Assembly (NCBI RefSeq): GCF_900156545.1
Contig: NZ_FTNW01000001.1
Location: 124,001-188,000, forward strand
DNA: 64,000 nt
Origin: Aquipseudomonas alcaligenes
Lineage (GTDB): Bacteria; Pseudomonadota; Gammaproteobacteria; Pseudomonadales; Pseudomonadaceae
Reading direction: 5' to 3'
Shown: positions 10,139-19,032 of the stretch, piece after piece
Position numbering within the stretch: the first letter of the stretch is position 1
How the letters are laid out: every line of letters begins with the position of its first letter
Made by a program: the position numbers and the translations under genes
The notes under the pieces: model-generated
Seen by the model: only the letters and a program-made list of their open reading frames with translations
Databases searched by the model: none
Told to the model about the DNA's origin: nothing

Positions 10139-11548
10139 CTAGAACGAGGCGAGGATGCGTCCCAGCACCGCCATCGCCTGCTCGCTCTGGGCATCCCAGG
10201 GGTGGCCGTGGTTCAGCCGCGCGCAATGGCGGAAGCCGCGGGTGGCGGAGAAGATCGGCCCTGGCGCCAGGCTGATGCCCTGGGCCAGGGCCAGCTGGAA
10301 CAGCTGCAGCGAGTCGACCCGCTCGGGGAATTCGAACCACAGGAAGTAGCCGCCGCTGGGGCGCGTGACACGGGTCTCGGCCGGGAAATGCCGCGCGGCT
10401 GAGGCGAGCATGGCCGCCTGCTGGGTCTCCAGGGCAATGCGCAGCTTGCGCAGGTGGCGGTCATAGCCGCCGTGCTGCAGGTAGTCGGCAATAGCCGCCT
10501 GGGCCGGCACCGAGGGCGAGAGGGTGGTCATCAGCTTGAGCCGCGCGATCTGCTCGGCATAGCGCCCGCCGGCTACCCAGCCGACCCGGTAGCCCGGCGC
10601 CAGGCTCTTGGAGAAGGAGCCGCAGTGCATTACCAGGCCGGCGTCGTCGAAGCTCTTCAGCGGCCTTGGCGGCTGGGCACCGTAGTGCAGCTCGGCGTAC
10701 ACGTCGTCCTCGATCAGCGGCACCTGGTGGCGCTTGAGGAGGGCGTACAGCTCAGCCTTCTGCGCCTCGCCGAGCGTGGCGCCCATGGGGTTCTGCAGGC
10801 TGCTCATGAACCAGCAGGCCTTGATCGGTAGCTTCTCCAGACGCTCGGCCAGCACGCCGAGGTCGATGCCTTCGCGCGGGTGAACGGGAATTTCCACGGC
10901 CTTGAGCTTGAGCCGCTCGAGCACCTGCAGGGTGGCGTAGAAGGCCGGCGACTCGATGGCCACCAGGTCGCCCGGCTGGGTCACCGTCTGCAGGCACAGG
11001 TTGAGCGCCTCCATGGCGCCGTTGGTAATCACCAGCTCCTCCAGCGCCAGGCTTACGCCGGCAACCCGGTAGCGCAGGCCGATCTGCCGGCGCAGGTCGG
11101 GATTGCCGGCGGTCATGTCGGCAATCACCGCATGGCCGGGCATGTCGCGCAGGGCGTGGGCCATGGAGCGTGCCAGGCGCGGCAGGGGGAACAGCTCGGG
11201 GCTGGGGAAGGCCGAGCCGAAAGGCACGGTGGTCGGGTTCTTGAGCGAGCCGAGCACGGAGAACACCAGCTCGCTGACGTCCACCTCGGTGCTGGTCGCC
11301 GTCGGTGCGCTGCTGCCGGGCTCGGCCAGCGGCTGGCGCGCCAGTTCGCGGACGAAGTAGCCGGAGCGCGCGCGGGCCTGGATCAGGCCGCGATCTTCCA
11401 GCAGGTAGTAGGCCTGGAAGATGGTCGAGGGGCTGACGCCGTAGCTGCGCCGCGCCTGGCGCACCGAGGGCACGCGCTCGCCGGGGGCGAGCACGCCGCT
11501 GCGGATCAGCTCGGCGATCTGTTCGGCCAACTGTTCGTAGCGTTTCAT
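10139..11548 (-). CDS. MocR-type PLP-dependent transcriptional regulator
   Basis: This 469-residue fusion has a GntR winged helix-turn-helix at about 1-75 (ELIRSGVLAPGERVPSVRQARRSYGVSPSTIF) and an aminotransferase fold-I domain from about 110. The PLP lysine lies in SFSKSLAPGYRVGW. MocR proteins use PLP or an amino-acid aldimine as effector and usually control nearby genes. The neighbours are ccoG upstream and the coiled-coil gene downstream; neither gives an obvious target. Start 11548 has AGGGGTGAG before it; the frame to 11611 would reach the end of ccoG. Confidence 0.87.
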   Translation of the reverse strand: MKRYEQLAEQIAELIRSGVLAPGERVPSVRQARRSYGVSPSTIFQAYYLLEDRGLIQARARSGYFVRELARQPLAEPGSSAPTATSTEVDVSELVFSVLGSLKNPTTVPFGSAFPSPELFPLPRLARSMAHALRDMPGHAVIADMTAGNPDLRRQIGLRYRVAGVSLALEELVITNGAMEALNLCLQTVTQPGDLVAIESPAFYATLQVLERLKLKAVEIPVHPREGIDLGVLAERLEKLPIKACWFMSSLQNPMGATLGEAQKAELYALLKRHQVPLIEDDVYAELHYGAQPPRPLKSFDDAGLVMHCGSFSKSLAPGYRVGWVAGGRYAEQIARLKLMTTLSPSVPAQAAIADYLQHGGYDRHLRKLRIALETQQAAMLASAARHFPAETRVTRPSGGYFLWFEFPERVDSLQLFQLALAQGISLAPGPIFSATRGFRHCARLNHGHPWDAQSEQAMAVLGRILASF

Positions 11549-11610
11549 CTCACCCCTGACTGCGCTCCATTCCGGGCCACAGTCTAAGGGCAGGGGTGGC
11601 TGGCCGGCCA

Positions 11611-13026
11611 TCAGCGCCCGCTCGGGGCGATAAAGGTGCTGCCGGCCTCCACACGCTCGCTGCCGTCGCGCAGGTTGACCACCTCGAAGGACACCGGCGC
11701 GGGGCTGCGGCCCAGCGGCTCGCGCTCCAGCACCACGCTGACCGGCACCTCGAGGATCTCGCCGGCGGCCAGGCTGAGGTCGCTCGGCCCGTTCAGGCGG
11801 AACGGCTGGCCGGCCACCAGGCCCAGGCGGTAACGCTGCGGCTGCTGGGTCTTGTTGATCAGCTTGAGGCGGTAGACGTTCTCGATCTGCCCGGCGGCGT
11901 TCTCGCGGAACATGCCGCGGTCCTTGGCCACGTCCAGCGACACCAGCGAGCGCGCCTGCAGGGCCCAGGCGAAGGCGCCAATCATCAGCAGCAGGGCCGC
12001 CGCGTAACCCAGCAGGCGCGGCCGCAGCAGGTGGCGGCCGCCGCCCTGCATCTCATGCTCGGAGCCATAGCGGATCAGGCCGCGGGCGTAGCCCAGCTTG
12101 TCCATGATGCTGTCGCAGGCGTCGATGCAGGCGGCGCAGCCGATGCATTCGACCTGCAGGCCGTCGCGGATGTCGATGCCGGTGGGGCAGACCTGTACGC
12201 ACATGGTGCAGTCGATGCAGTCACCTAGGCCCTCGGCCTTGTGGTCGGCGTCCTTCCGGCGCGGGCCGCGTTTCTCGCCACGGGCGGCGTCATAGGCGAC
12301 CAGCAGGGTGTCCTTGTCGAACATCACCCCCTGGAAGCGCGCGTAGGGGCACATGTACACGCAGACCTTCTCGCGCAGCCAGCCGGCATTGAGGTAGGTG
12401 GCGCTGGTGAAGAACAGCACCCAGAACAGCGTGGTGCCGTCGAGCTGCCAGGTGAACAGCTCCAGCGCCAGCGGGCGGATCGGCGTGAAGTAGCCGACGA
12501 AGGTCAGCGCCGTGAGCAGGCTCAGCGCCAGCCACAGCAGGTGCTTGGCGCTGCGGCGCAGCAGCTTGGCCAGCCCCCAGGGCGCGGAGTCGAGCTTGAT
12601 GCGCTGGTGGCGCTCGCCTTCGGTGAGCTTTTCCAGCCACATGAACACCCAGGTCCACACGCTCTGCGGGCAGCTGTAGCCGCACCAGACGCGGCCGGCG
12701 AACACGGTGATGGTGAACAGGCCGAAGGCGCAGATGATCAGCAACGCCGAAAGCAGGATGAAGTCCTGCGGCCAGAAAGTGGCGCCGAAGATGTAGTAGC
12801 GGTGCTCGGCCAGGTTCCACAGCACCGCCTGGCGGCCGTCCCAGTCCAGCCAGGCGGTGCCGAAGAAGATCAGCATCAGCAGCCCCGCGCCATACAGGCG
12901 CAGGTTGCGATACAGGCCGCTGAAGCTGCGGGTGTGGATCGGGCCGCCGGCCTGCGCCGGGGTCAGGCGGACCGGCTGGCGCGGGTCGATGGTGTCGATG
13001 ATCTGCGCCGGTATGCGCTCGCTCAT
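11611..13026 (-). CDS. ccoG: Cytochrome oxidase accessory protein CcoG (FixG/RdxA family)
   Basis: The 471-residue membrane protein has about five hydrophobic segments. Two 4Fe-4S ferredoxin motifs (CIDCTMCVQVCPTG and CIGCAACIDACDS) lie in the middle, and an Ig-like FixG C-terminal domain contains NKTQQPQRYRLGL. In cbb3-oxidase biogenesis CcoG reduces Cu(II) for the CcoA/SenC copper route. It is usually next to ccoNOPQ, but those genes are not in this window, so this copy stands alone between the MocR gene and hppD. Confidence 0.9.
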   Translation of the reverse strand: MSERIPAQIIDTIDPRQPVRLTPAQAGGPIHTRSFSGLYRNLRLYGAGLLMLIFFGTAWLDWDGRQAVLWNLAEHRYYIFGATFWPQDFILLSALLIICAFGLFTITVFAGRVWCGYSCPQSVWTWVFMWLEKLTEGERHQRIKLDSAPWGLAKLLRRSAKHLLWLALSLLTALTFVGYFTPIRPLALELFTWQLDGTTLFWVLFFTSATYLNAGWLREKVCVYMCPYARFQGVMFDKDTLLVAYDAARGEKRGPRRKDADHKAEGLGDCIDCTMCVQVCPTGIDIRDGLQVECIGCAACIDACDSIMDKLGYARGLIRYGSEHEMQGGGRHLLRPRLLGYAAALLLMIGAFAWALQARSLVSLDVAKDRGMFRENAAGQIENVYRLKLINKTQQPQRYRLGLVAGQPFRLNGPSDLSLAAGEILEVPVSVVLEREPLGRSPAPVSFEVVNLRDGSERVEAGSTFIAPSGR

Positions 13027-13388
13027 GGTGGGCCTCTCGGGCTGCTAATCAGGCTGCGCGCACTCTGCCGGTCGGGCGGTATGCGTAACAGACTCAGCTT
13101 GCCCGGGAAAAACCGTATCAGATGGCGCGCAGATGCACTGCGGCGCCGTGTCGCAGGCCGCTGGCAGCTGCCTGAACCACCTTGGCAAGAAATCGTTACG
13201 CGAATGCCGGGGTTGGGGGAGCGCGCCTGGCGCTGTAAGGAAAACTTGCCGTAAGACCAGGGACGCGCGGCGGCGGCGGCCCCCGCCTCGGCTTGTCCGC
13301 GTGCCGGCCAGGGGTTGTGATGACAACAGTCCAAACGCGCCGCCGACTGGCGGACAACTGCCCCACAACAACAATTCAGGGAGGCCGG
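13027..13388. other. Divergent intergenic region, ccoG / hppD
   Basis: These 362 bases separate divergent ccoG and hppD and must hold both promoters. I see no ORF with a credible start, no clear Anr box for ccoG and no convincing copy of the TCGTAA-N8-TTACGA palindrome found upstream of phhA. A GGGAGGCC sequence just before 13389 serves hppD as a ribosome binding site. Confidence 0.5.
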
Positions 13389-14471
13389 ATGAACGCCGTG
13401 GCCAAGATCGATCAGCACAACCCCATCGGAACCGACGGTTTCGAGTTCGTCGAATTTACCGCGCCGACGCCGGAAGGTATCGAGCAGCTGCGCCAGCTGT
13501 TCAGCGCCATGGGCTTCACCGAAACGGCCAAGCACCGCTCCAAGCAGGTCTGGCTGTTCCAGCAGAACGACATCAACTTCGTCCTCAACGGCAGCCCCAC
13601 CGGCCACGTCCGCGCCTTCGGCGAGAAGCACGGGCCGAGCGCCTGCGCCATGGCTTTCCGGGTGAAGAACGCGGCCCAGGCCGCCGCCTATGTCGAGCAG
13701 CAGGGCGCCACCCTGGTCGGCAGCCACGCCAACTTCGGCGAGCTGAACATTCCCTGCGTCGAAGGCATCGGCGGCTCGCTGCTGTATCTGGTCGACCGCT
13801 ACGGCGACAAGACCATCTACGACGTCGACTTCGAATACATCGAGGGCCGCAAGCCGGGCGACAACGCCGTCGGCCTGCAGCAGATCGACCACCTGACCCA
13901 CAACGTCAAGCGCGGGCAGATGGACGTCTGGTCCGGCTTCTACGAACGCATCGCCAACTTCCGCGAGATCCGCTACTTCGACATCGAGGGCAAGCTCACC
14001 GGCCTGTTCTCCCGCGCCATGACCGCGCCCTGCGGCAAGATCCGCATCCCGATCAACGAGTCGGCCGACGACAAGTCGCAGATCGAGGAATTCATCCGCG
14101 AATACCACGGCGAGGGCATCCAGCACATCGCCATGAGCACCGATGACATCTACGCCACCGTGCGCCAGCTGCGCGCCAACGGCGTGGACTTCATGACCAC
14201 TCCGGATACCTATTATGCAAAGGTCGACAGCCGCGTGGCCGGCCACGGCGAGCCGCTCGACCAACTGCGCGAGCTGAACATCCTGATCGATGGCGCGCCC
14301 GGTGATGACGGCATCCTGTTGCAGATTTTCACCAACACGGTGATCGGCCCGATCTTCTTCGAGATCATCCAGCGCAAGGGCAACCAGGGCTTCGGCGAGG
14401 GCAACTTCAAGGCGCTGTTCGAATCCATCGAGGAAGACCAGCTGCGCCGTGGTGTGATCACTCAGGAGTGA
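13389..14471 (+). CDS. hppD: 4-Hydroxyphenylpyruvate dioxygenase
   Basis: The 360-residue enzyme converts 4-hydroxyphenylpyruvate to homogentisate with O2, the second step of tyrosine breakdown. It is a two-domain vicinal-oxygen-chelate protein. The iron ligands are in QIDHLTHNV, IQHIAMST and the C-terminal FFEIIQRKGNQGFGEGNFKALF. Length is typical for bacterial HPPD. The ATG at 13389 follows a GGGAGGCCGG site; an in-frame upstream GTG at 13293 gives an unlikely extension. Only 4 bases separate its stop from hmgA, so it heads the tyrosine operon. Confidence 0.96.
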   Translation: MNAVAKIDQHNPIGTDGFEFVEFTAPTPEGIEQLRQLFSAMGFTETAKHRSKQVWLFQQNDINFVLNGSPTGHVRAFGEKHGPSACAMAFRVKNAAQAAAYVEQQGATLVGSHANFGELNIPCVEGIGGSLLYLVDRYGDKTIYDVDFEYIEGRKPGDNAVGLQQIDHLTHNVKRGQMDVWSGFYERIANFREIRYFDIEGKLTGLFSRAMTAPCGKIRIPINESADDKSQIEEFIREYHGEGIQHIAMSTDDIYATVRQLRANGVDFMTTPDTYYAKVDSRVAGHGEPLDQLRELNILIDGAPGDDGILLQIFTNTVIGPIFFEIIQRKGNQGFGEGNFKALFESIEEDQLRRGVITQE

Positions 14472-14475
14472 TGCG

Positions 14476-15615
14476 ATGAGCCGCCAATGGATCAGTTTCC
14501 CCCTGCGCGAGGGCGAGCACTCGCGCCAGGCGCACTGCGACTTCCCTGAGGGCACCTACGAGCGGGAGATGGGCCGCGAGGGCTTCTTCGGCCCGGTGAC
14601 CCAGCTGCACCACAAGCACCCGCCCACCGGCTGGATCGACTGGGAAGGGCCGCTGCGCCCGCACGCCTTCAACTTCAACCGGATCGCCAGCGAGCGCGAC
14701 TGCCCGCTGCAGGCGCCGCTGACCCTGCACAACGCCGATGTGAAGCTGCGCGTGTGGAAGACCGTTGGCGCCATGCAGCACCTGGTACGCAACGCCGATG
14801 GCGACGAGCTGCTGTTCGTGCATGACGGCGCCGGGCATTTCTACTGCGATTTCGGCCACCTGGAATACCGCGACGGCGACTACCTGCTGATCCCGCGTGG
14901 CACCGCCTGGCGCATCGAGCCCAGCGCGCCCAGCCACTTCCTGCTGATCGAAAACACCGACGGCGCCTACCAGCTGCCGGACAAGGGCCTGCTCGGCCCG
15001 CAGGCCATATTCGACCCGGCGGTGCTCGACCACCCGCGCATCGACGCCGCCTTCAAGGCCCAGCAGGACGAACGCACCTGGCAGATCAGGATCAAGCGAC
15101 GCAACCAGATCAGCACCGTCACCTATCCGTTCAACCCGCTGGATGCAGTGGGCTGGCACGGCGACAACACGGTGGTGCGCCTCAACTGGCGCGACATCCG
15201 CCCGCTGATGAGCCACCGCTACCACCTGCCGCCGTCGGCGCACACCACCTTCGTCGCCAATGGCTTCGTGGTCTGCACCTTTACCCCGCGCCCGGTCGAG
15301 AGTGATCCCGGCGCGCTCAAGGTGCCGTTCTTCCACAACAACGACGACTACGACGAGGTGCTGTTCTACCACCGAGGCAACTTCTTCAGCCGCGACAACA
15401 TCGAGGCTGGCATGGTGACGCTGCACCCCTGTGGCTTCCCCCACGGCCCACATCCCAAGGCGCTGAAAAAGGCCCAGGAAGACCCGGCCACCTTCGCCGA
15501 GGAAGTGGCGGTGATGATCGACACCCGTCGCGCGCTGGAGGTGGCCGAGGCCGCCGCCGCGGTGGACGTGCCCGAATACGTGAACTCCTGGCGTGCGCCG
15601 GGGAAACCAGGCTGA
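14476..15615 (+). CDS. Homogentisate 1,2-dioxygenase, compact type
   Basis: The 379-residue protein has HmgA features: VTQLHHKHPPTGW near the N-terminus, the iron-site region FFHNNDDYDEVLFYHRGNFFS supplying His and Glu, and GMVTLHPCGFPHGPHP supplying further His. It would open the homogentisate ring to maleylacetoacetate. It is some 50 residues shorter than the ~430-residue HmgA of P. aeruginosa, so it belongs to a different branch of the family. The position between hppD and fahA/maiA makes the function very likely. Translation probably couples to hppD across a 4-base gap. Confidence 0.88.
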   Translation: MSRQWISFPLREGEHSRQAHCDFPEGTYEREMGREGFFGPVTQLHHKHPPTGWIDWEGPLRPHAFNFNRIASERDCPLQAPLTLHNADVKLRVWKTVGAMQHLVRNADGDELLFVHDGAGHFYCDFGHLEYRDGDYLLIPRGTAWRIEPSAPSHFLLIENTDGAYQLPDKGLLGPQAIFDPAVLDHPRIDAAFKAQQDERTWQIRIKRRNQISTVTYPFNPLDAVGWHGDNTVVRLNWRDIRPLMSHRYHLPPSAHTTFVANGFVVCTFTPRPVESDPGALKVPFFHNNDDYDEVLFYHRGNFFSRDNIEAGMVTLHPCGFPHGPHPKALKKAQEDPATFAEEVAVMIDTRRALEVAEAAAAVDVPEYVNSWRAPGKPG

Positions 15616-15625
15616 CGCAGAACAA

Positions 15626-15746
15626 CTCCCTCTCCCTCCGGGAGAGGGCTGGGGTGAGGGTGCTATTGGCAGCTCCGAGCAGCCTGGTAATTCCTCAGCC
15701 TACGCGGCCCGCCCCGGCCCCTCTCCCATGAATGGGAGAGGGGAGT
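15626..15746. repeat. CCCTCTCCC-type palindromic repeats (two units)
   Basis: The gap between hmgA and fahA holds CCCTCTCCctccGGGAGAGGG followed by CTGGGGTGAGGG, and then CCCCTCTCCCatgaatGGGAGAGGGG at about 15719-15744. The same inverted units recur at 17421, 27555, 37561, 43781 and 45637. They form strong RNA hairpins and are not coding. Confidence 0.85.
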
Positions 15747-15783
15747 AAAGGCCCGCGTGCGAACAGACGAATAGGTAGTAAAC

Positions 15784-16767
15784 ATGAAACTCGCATCACT
15801 CAACCAAGGCCGTGACGGTGTGCTGATCGTCGTCTCCCGCGACCTCTCCCGTGCCGTCAAGGTGCCGCAGATCGCCGCCACCCTGCAGGCCGCGCTGGAC
15901 GACTGGGCCAGCAAGCGCTCGCAGCTGGAGGCGGTGTACCAGCGCCTCAACGACGGCCTGGAACAGGGCGCCTTCGCCTTCGACCAGGCCGCCTGCCACA
16001 GCCCGTTGCCGCGCGCCTTCCACTGGGCCGACGGCAGCGCCTACGTCAACCATGTCGAGCTGGTGCGCAAGGCGCGTGGCGCCGAGATGCCGGAATCCTT
16101 CTGGCACGACCCGCTGATGTACCAGGGCGGCGCCGACAGCTTCATTCCGCCGCACAGCCCGATCCGCCTGGCCGACGAGGCCTGGGGCATCGATCTGGAA
16201 GCGGAAATCGCGGTGATCACCGACGATGTGCCGATGGGCGCCACGGCCGCCGAGGCCGGCGAACATATCCGCCTGCTGCTGCTGGTCAACGACGTGTCGC
16301 TGCGCAACCTGATTCCCGGCGAGCTGGCCAAGGGCTTCGGCTTTTACCAGAGCAAGCCCTCATCCAGCTTCTCGCCGGTGGCGGTGACCCCGGACGAGCT
16401 GGGCGAGGCCTGGAAGGACGGCAAGGTGCACCGCCCGCTGGTGTCGCACATCAACGGCGCGCTGTTCGGCCAGCCCGATGCCGGCGTGGACATGACCTTC
16501 AACTTCCCGACCCTGGTGGCCCAAGCCGCCAAGACCCGCCCGCTGGGCGCCGGCACCATCATCGGCTCCGGCACCGTGTCGAACTACGACCGCAGCGCCG
16601 GCTCCAGCTGCCTGGCCGAGAAACGCATGCTGGAAATCGTCGAGCAGGGCGAAGCCAAGACGCCCTTCCTCAAGTTCGGCGACCGGGTGCGTATCGAGAT
16701 GTTCGACGCCGCCGGGCAAAGCATCTTCGGCGCCATCGACCAGGCGGTGGAGCGTTATGAGCACTGA
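15784..16767 (+). CDS. fahA: Fumarylacetoacetase-family hydrolase
   Basis: A 327-residue FAH-fold protein that cleaves fumarylacetoacetate to fumarate and acetoacetate. Visible features are EAEIAVITDDVPMG (metal-binding acidic residues), LLLVNDVSLRNLIPGELAKGFGF, and GAGTIIGSGTVSNYD near the C-terminus. It is about 100 residues shorter than the eukaryote-like FahA of P. aeruginosa, matching the compact form of its HmgA neighbour. The stop overlaps maiA by 11 bases. The repeat-filled 168-base gap upstream separates it from hmgA. Confidence 0.9.
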   Translation: MKLASLNQGRDGVLIVVSRDLSRAVKVPQIAATLQAALDDWASKRSQLEAVYQRLNDGLEQGAFAFDQAACHSPLPRAFHWADGSAYVNHVELVRKARGAEMPESFWHDPLMYQGGADSFIPPHSPIRLADEAWGIDLEAEIAVITDDVPMGATAAEAGEHIRLLLLVNDVSLRNLIPGELAKGFGFYQSKPSSSFSPVAVTPDELGEAWKDGKVHRPLVSHINGALFGQPDAGVDMTFNFPTLVAQAAKTRPLGAGTIIGSGTVSNYDRSAGSSCLAEKRMLEIVEQGEAKTPFLKFGDRVRIEMFDAAGQSIFGAIDQAVERYEH

Positions 16768-17419
16768 GCTGACGCTCTACGGCTACTGGCGCTCCAGCGC
16801 CGCCTACCGGGTGCGCATCGCCCTCAATCTCAAGGGCCAGGCCTATCGCCAGGTGCCGGTGCACCTGGTCAGGGACGGCGGCCAGCAGCACGCGGCCGAG
16901 TACCAGGCGCTGAATCCGCAGGGCCTGGTGCCGTTGCTGGTGGACGAGGGCAATGGCGGGGTGCGCATCGCCCAGTCGCTGGCCATCCTCGAATACCTCG
17001 ACGAAGTCTTCCCGGTGCCGGCGCTGCTGCCGGCCGACCCGGCGCAGCGCGCTCAGGTGCGCGCCCTGGCGCTGCATATCGCCTGCGATATCCACCCGCT
17101 GAACAACCTGCGCGTGCTGCAGTACCTCAGCGCCGAACTGGGCGCCTCGGACGAGGCGAAGAACGCCTGGTACCGGCACTGGGTGGAAAAGGGGTTGGCG
17201 GCGTTGGAGCAGGGGCTTTCGGTGTTCGGCGGTGGCCTGTCGCTGGGCAACCGACCGGGCTATCTGGAAGCCTGCGTGGTCCCGCAGCTGTACAACGCGC
17301 GGCGCTTTGCCTGCGCGCTGGAGGTTTTCCCGCGCCTGCTGGCGATGGAAGACCGCTGCCTGTCCCTCGATGCCTTCAAGGCCGCGGCACCCGAGGCCCA
17401 GCCCGACGCGGTGCTCTAG
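16757..17419 (+). CDS. maiA: Maleylacetoacetate isomerase (zeta-class GST)
   Basis: A 220-residue glutathione transferase of the zeta class that isomerises maleylacetoacetate to fumarylacetoacetate. The glutathione-site motif SSAAYRVRIALNLKG follows the first strand, NPQGLVPLL and IAQSLAILEYLDE follow, and the all-helical C-terminal domain contains DIHPLNNLRVLQYL. It starts within fahA (11-base overlap), which supports one operon for the last two steps. A CCCTCTCCC-type repeat follows the stop. Confidence 0.95.
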   Translation: MSTELTLYGYWRSSAAYRVRIALNLKGQAYRQVPVHLVRDGGQQHAAEYQALNPQGLVPLLVDEGNGGVRIAQSLAILEYLDEVFPVPALLPADPAQRAQVRALALHIACDIHPLNNLRVLQYLSAELGASDEAKNAWYRHWVEKGLAALEQGLSVFGGGLSLGNRPGYLEACVVPQLYNARRFACALEVFPRLLAMEDRCLSLDAFKAAAPEAQPDAVL

Positions 17420-17420
17420 T

Positions 17421-17460
17421 CCCCTCTCCCGTGGACGGGAGAGGGCTAGGGAGAGGGCGC
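17421..17460. repeat. CCCTCTCCC-type palindromic repeat
   Basis: CCCTCTCCCgtggacGGGAGAGGG followed by CTAGGGAGAGGGCG lies between convergent maiA and ybgE. It is the same family as at 15626 and may act as a bidirectional transcript-end hairpin. Confidence 0.8.
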
Positions 17461-17467
17461 TTCAGCA

Positions 17468-17761
17468 TCAGCCCTGCGCCTGCACCAGCACGACATAGCC
17501 CAGCACCAGCAGCGGCCAGGCGCAGGCCGGGCCGAACAGCAGGCGCCACAGGCGATTGATCGGGTCGAAGCCGACGCCGTGGACGAAGCCGCCGCTGATG
17601 CCGAGCATCACCAGCATCAGCAGGCTGTGGCTGTAGCGGCCCTGATCATCCAGGTAGGCTGCAGGGTGGATCAGCAGCAGCAAGGCCAGCGGGCTGGCCA
17701 GCAGCAGCGACAGCGCCCGGCTCCACGGGCGCTGCAGCAGGGTGCGGGCCTCAGTCGTCAC
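17468..17761 (-). CDS. ybgE: Cyd operon YbgE-family membrane protein
   Basis: A protein of 97 residues with two to three hydrophobic segments (LSLLLASPLALLLLIHPAAYL, SLLMLVMLGISGGFVHGVGF, CAWPLLVLGYVVLV). The loop GFVHGVGFDPINRLWRLLFGP is the YbgE hallmark. The start is a GTG at 17761, inside the end of cydX, with GAGGAACCG just upstream; the frame to 17842 would cover cydX. It is the last gene of the cytochrome bd operon. YbgE homologues are small auxiliary proteins of the oxidase locus with an unclear role. Confidence 0.85.
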   Translation of the reverse strand: MTTEARTLLQRPWSRALSLLLASPLALLLLIHPAAYLDDQGRYSHSLLMLVMLGISGGFVHGVGFDPINRLWRLLFGPACAWPLLVLGYVVLVQAQG

Positions 17762-17867
17762 CGACCGGTTCCTCGTCGAGGTTCTGCGTGGTCTCCAGCC
17801 ACAGGGCATTGATGATGCCGAAGCTGCAGGCCAGCAGCACACCGAGAATCCAGGTGAAATACCACAT
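17751..17867 (-). CDS. cydX: Cytochrome bd small subunit CydX
   Basis: A 38-residue protein, MWYFTWILGVLLACSFGIIN at its start, with one membrane helix and a short acidic tail ending EEPVGDD. The MWYF(T/S)WILG opening is the CydX/YbgT signature. CydX stabilises the haem b595/d centre of CydAB. GAGGAGAACGC precedes the ATG. The gene lies 12 bases after cydB and its stop overlaps the ybgE GTG start. Confidence 0.95.
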   Translation of the reverse strand: MWYFTWILGVLLACSFGIINALWLETTQNLDEEPVGDD

Positions 17868-17879
17868 GATGCGTTCTCC

Positions 17880-19022
17880 TCAGTACAGGCCGTGGCGGTT
17901 GCTGTCGATCTGCGCGGTGGTCACCGTGCCCCACATCTTCGCGTAACCCCACAGGGTGTAGGCGAGGATGATCGGCACGAAGATGCAGGCCACCACGAAC
18001 ATGATGCCCAGGGTCATGCGGCTGGACACGGCGTCCCACACGGTCAGGCTGGAGGCCGGGTCGAGCGAGGACGGCATGATGAAGGGGAACAGGGCGAAGC
18101 CGGCGGTGCACAGCGTGCCGACGATGGCCAGGCTGGAGCCGAGGAAGGCGAAGCCACCCTTGCGCCCGCTGGCCGCTGCCAGTGCCAGTACCGCGCCGAG
18201 GATGCCCAGCAGCGGCGCCAGCTTGGTCAGCGGATACTGCGCGTAGTTGGCCATCCAGCCAGCGTTGCCGGCGGCCACCTGCTTGCCCAGCGGGTTGAGC
18301 GCGGCGCCGGTATCCAGCGCGCCCTGGATCACCTGGCCCTGGATATTGCCCAGCCACAGCCAGGCACCGGCGCCGATGAAGGCGATCAGGTACACCAGCG
18401 CGGTCACTTGCGCGGCGCGGCGGCTGCGCCGTGCCACATCGGCTTCGGTGCGCATCATCAGCCAGGTGGCGCCGTGCAGCAGCAGCATCGACAGGCTGAC
18501 CACCCCGGCCAGCAGGCCGAAGGGGTTGAGCAACTGCCAGAAGCTGCCGTAGTAGGTCACGCGCAGGTCGGCATCGAACTGGAAGGGCACGCCCAGCAGC
18601 AGGTTGCCGAAGGCCACGCCGAATACCAGCGAGGGCACCAGGCCGCCGACGAACAGGCCCCAGTCCCAGGTCTGGCGCCAGCGGGTGTTCTCCAGCTTGC
18701 TGCGGTAGTCGAAGCCCACCGGGCGCACGAACAGGGCGAACAGCACCAGCAGCATGGCCCAGTAGAAACCGGAGAAGGACGCGGCGTAGACCAGCGGCCA
18801 GGCAGCGAACAGCGCGCCACCGGCGGTGATCAGCCACACCTGGTTGCCGTCCCAGTGCGGGGCGATGGTGTTGATCACCACGCGCCGCTCGTTGTCGGTA
18901 CGGCCGACGAAGGGCATCAGTGCGGCGGCGCCGAGGTCGAAGCCGTCGGTCAGGGCGAAGCCGATCAGCAGCACGCCGACCAGCACCCACCAGATCAGCT
19001 TGAGGCTTTCATAGTCGAACAT
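17880..19022 (-). CDS. cydB: Cytochrome bd ubiquinol oxidase subunit II
   Basis: The 380-residue integral membrane protein has the family opening LIWWVLVGVLLIGFALTDGFDLGAA, the block APHWDGNQVWLITAGGALFAAWPLVYA and about nine membrane segments. It pairs with CydA; the A and B chains form the core of the quinol-oxidising, O2-reducing complex in the inner membrane. It lies 10 bases downstream of cydA and 12 bases upstream of cydX in one operon. Length is normal for the E. coli type. Confidence 0.96.
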   Translation of the reverse strand: MFDYESLKLIWWVLVGVLLIGFALTDGFDLGAAALMPFVGRTDNERRVVINTIAPHWDGNQVWLITAGGALFAAWPLVYAASFSGFYWAMLLVLFALFVRPVGFDYRSKLENTRWRQTWDWGLFVGGLVPSLVFGVAFGNLLLGVPFQFDADLRVTYYGSFWQLLNPFGLLAGVVSLSMLLLHGATWLMMRTEADVARRSRRAAQVTALVYLIAFIGAGAWLWLGNIQGQVIQGALDTGAALNPLGKQVAAGNAGWMANYAQYPLTKLAPLLGILGAVLALAAASGRKGGFAFLGSSLAIVGTLCTAGFALFPFIMPSSLDPASSLTVWDAVSSRMTLGIMFVVACIFVPIILAYTLWGYAKMWGTVTTAQIDSNRHGLY

Positions 19023-19032
19023 GGTTGTCTCC

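Noticed and set aside
15626..15746. CRISPR-like spacing of CCCTCTCCC units
   Set aside because: The units are palindromic, at irregular distances, without constant repeat length or unique spacers, and no cas genes are present.
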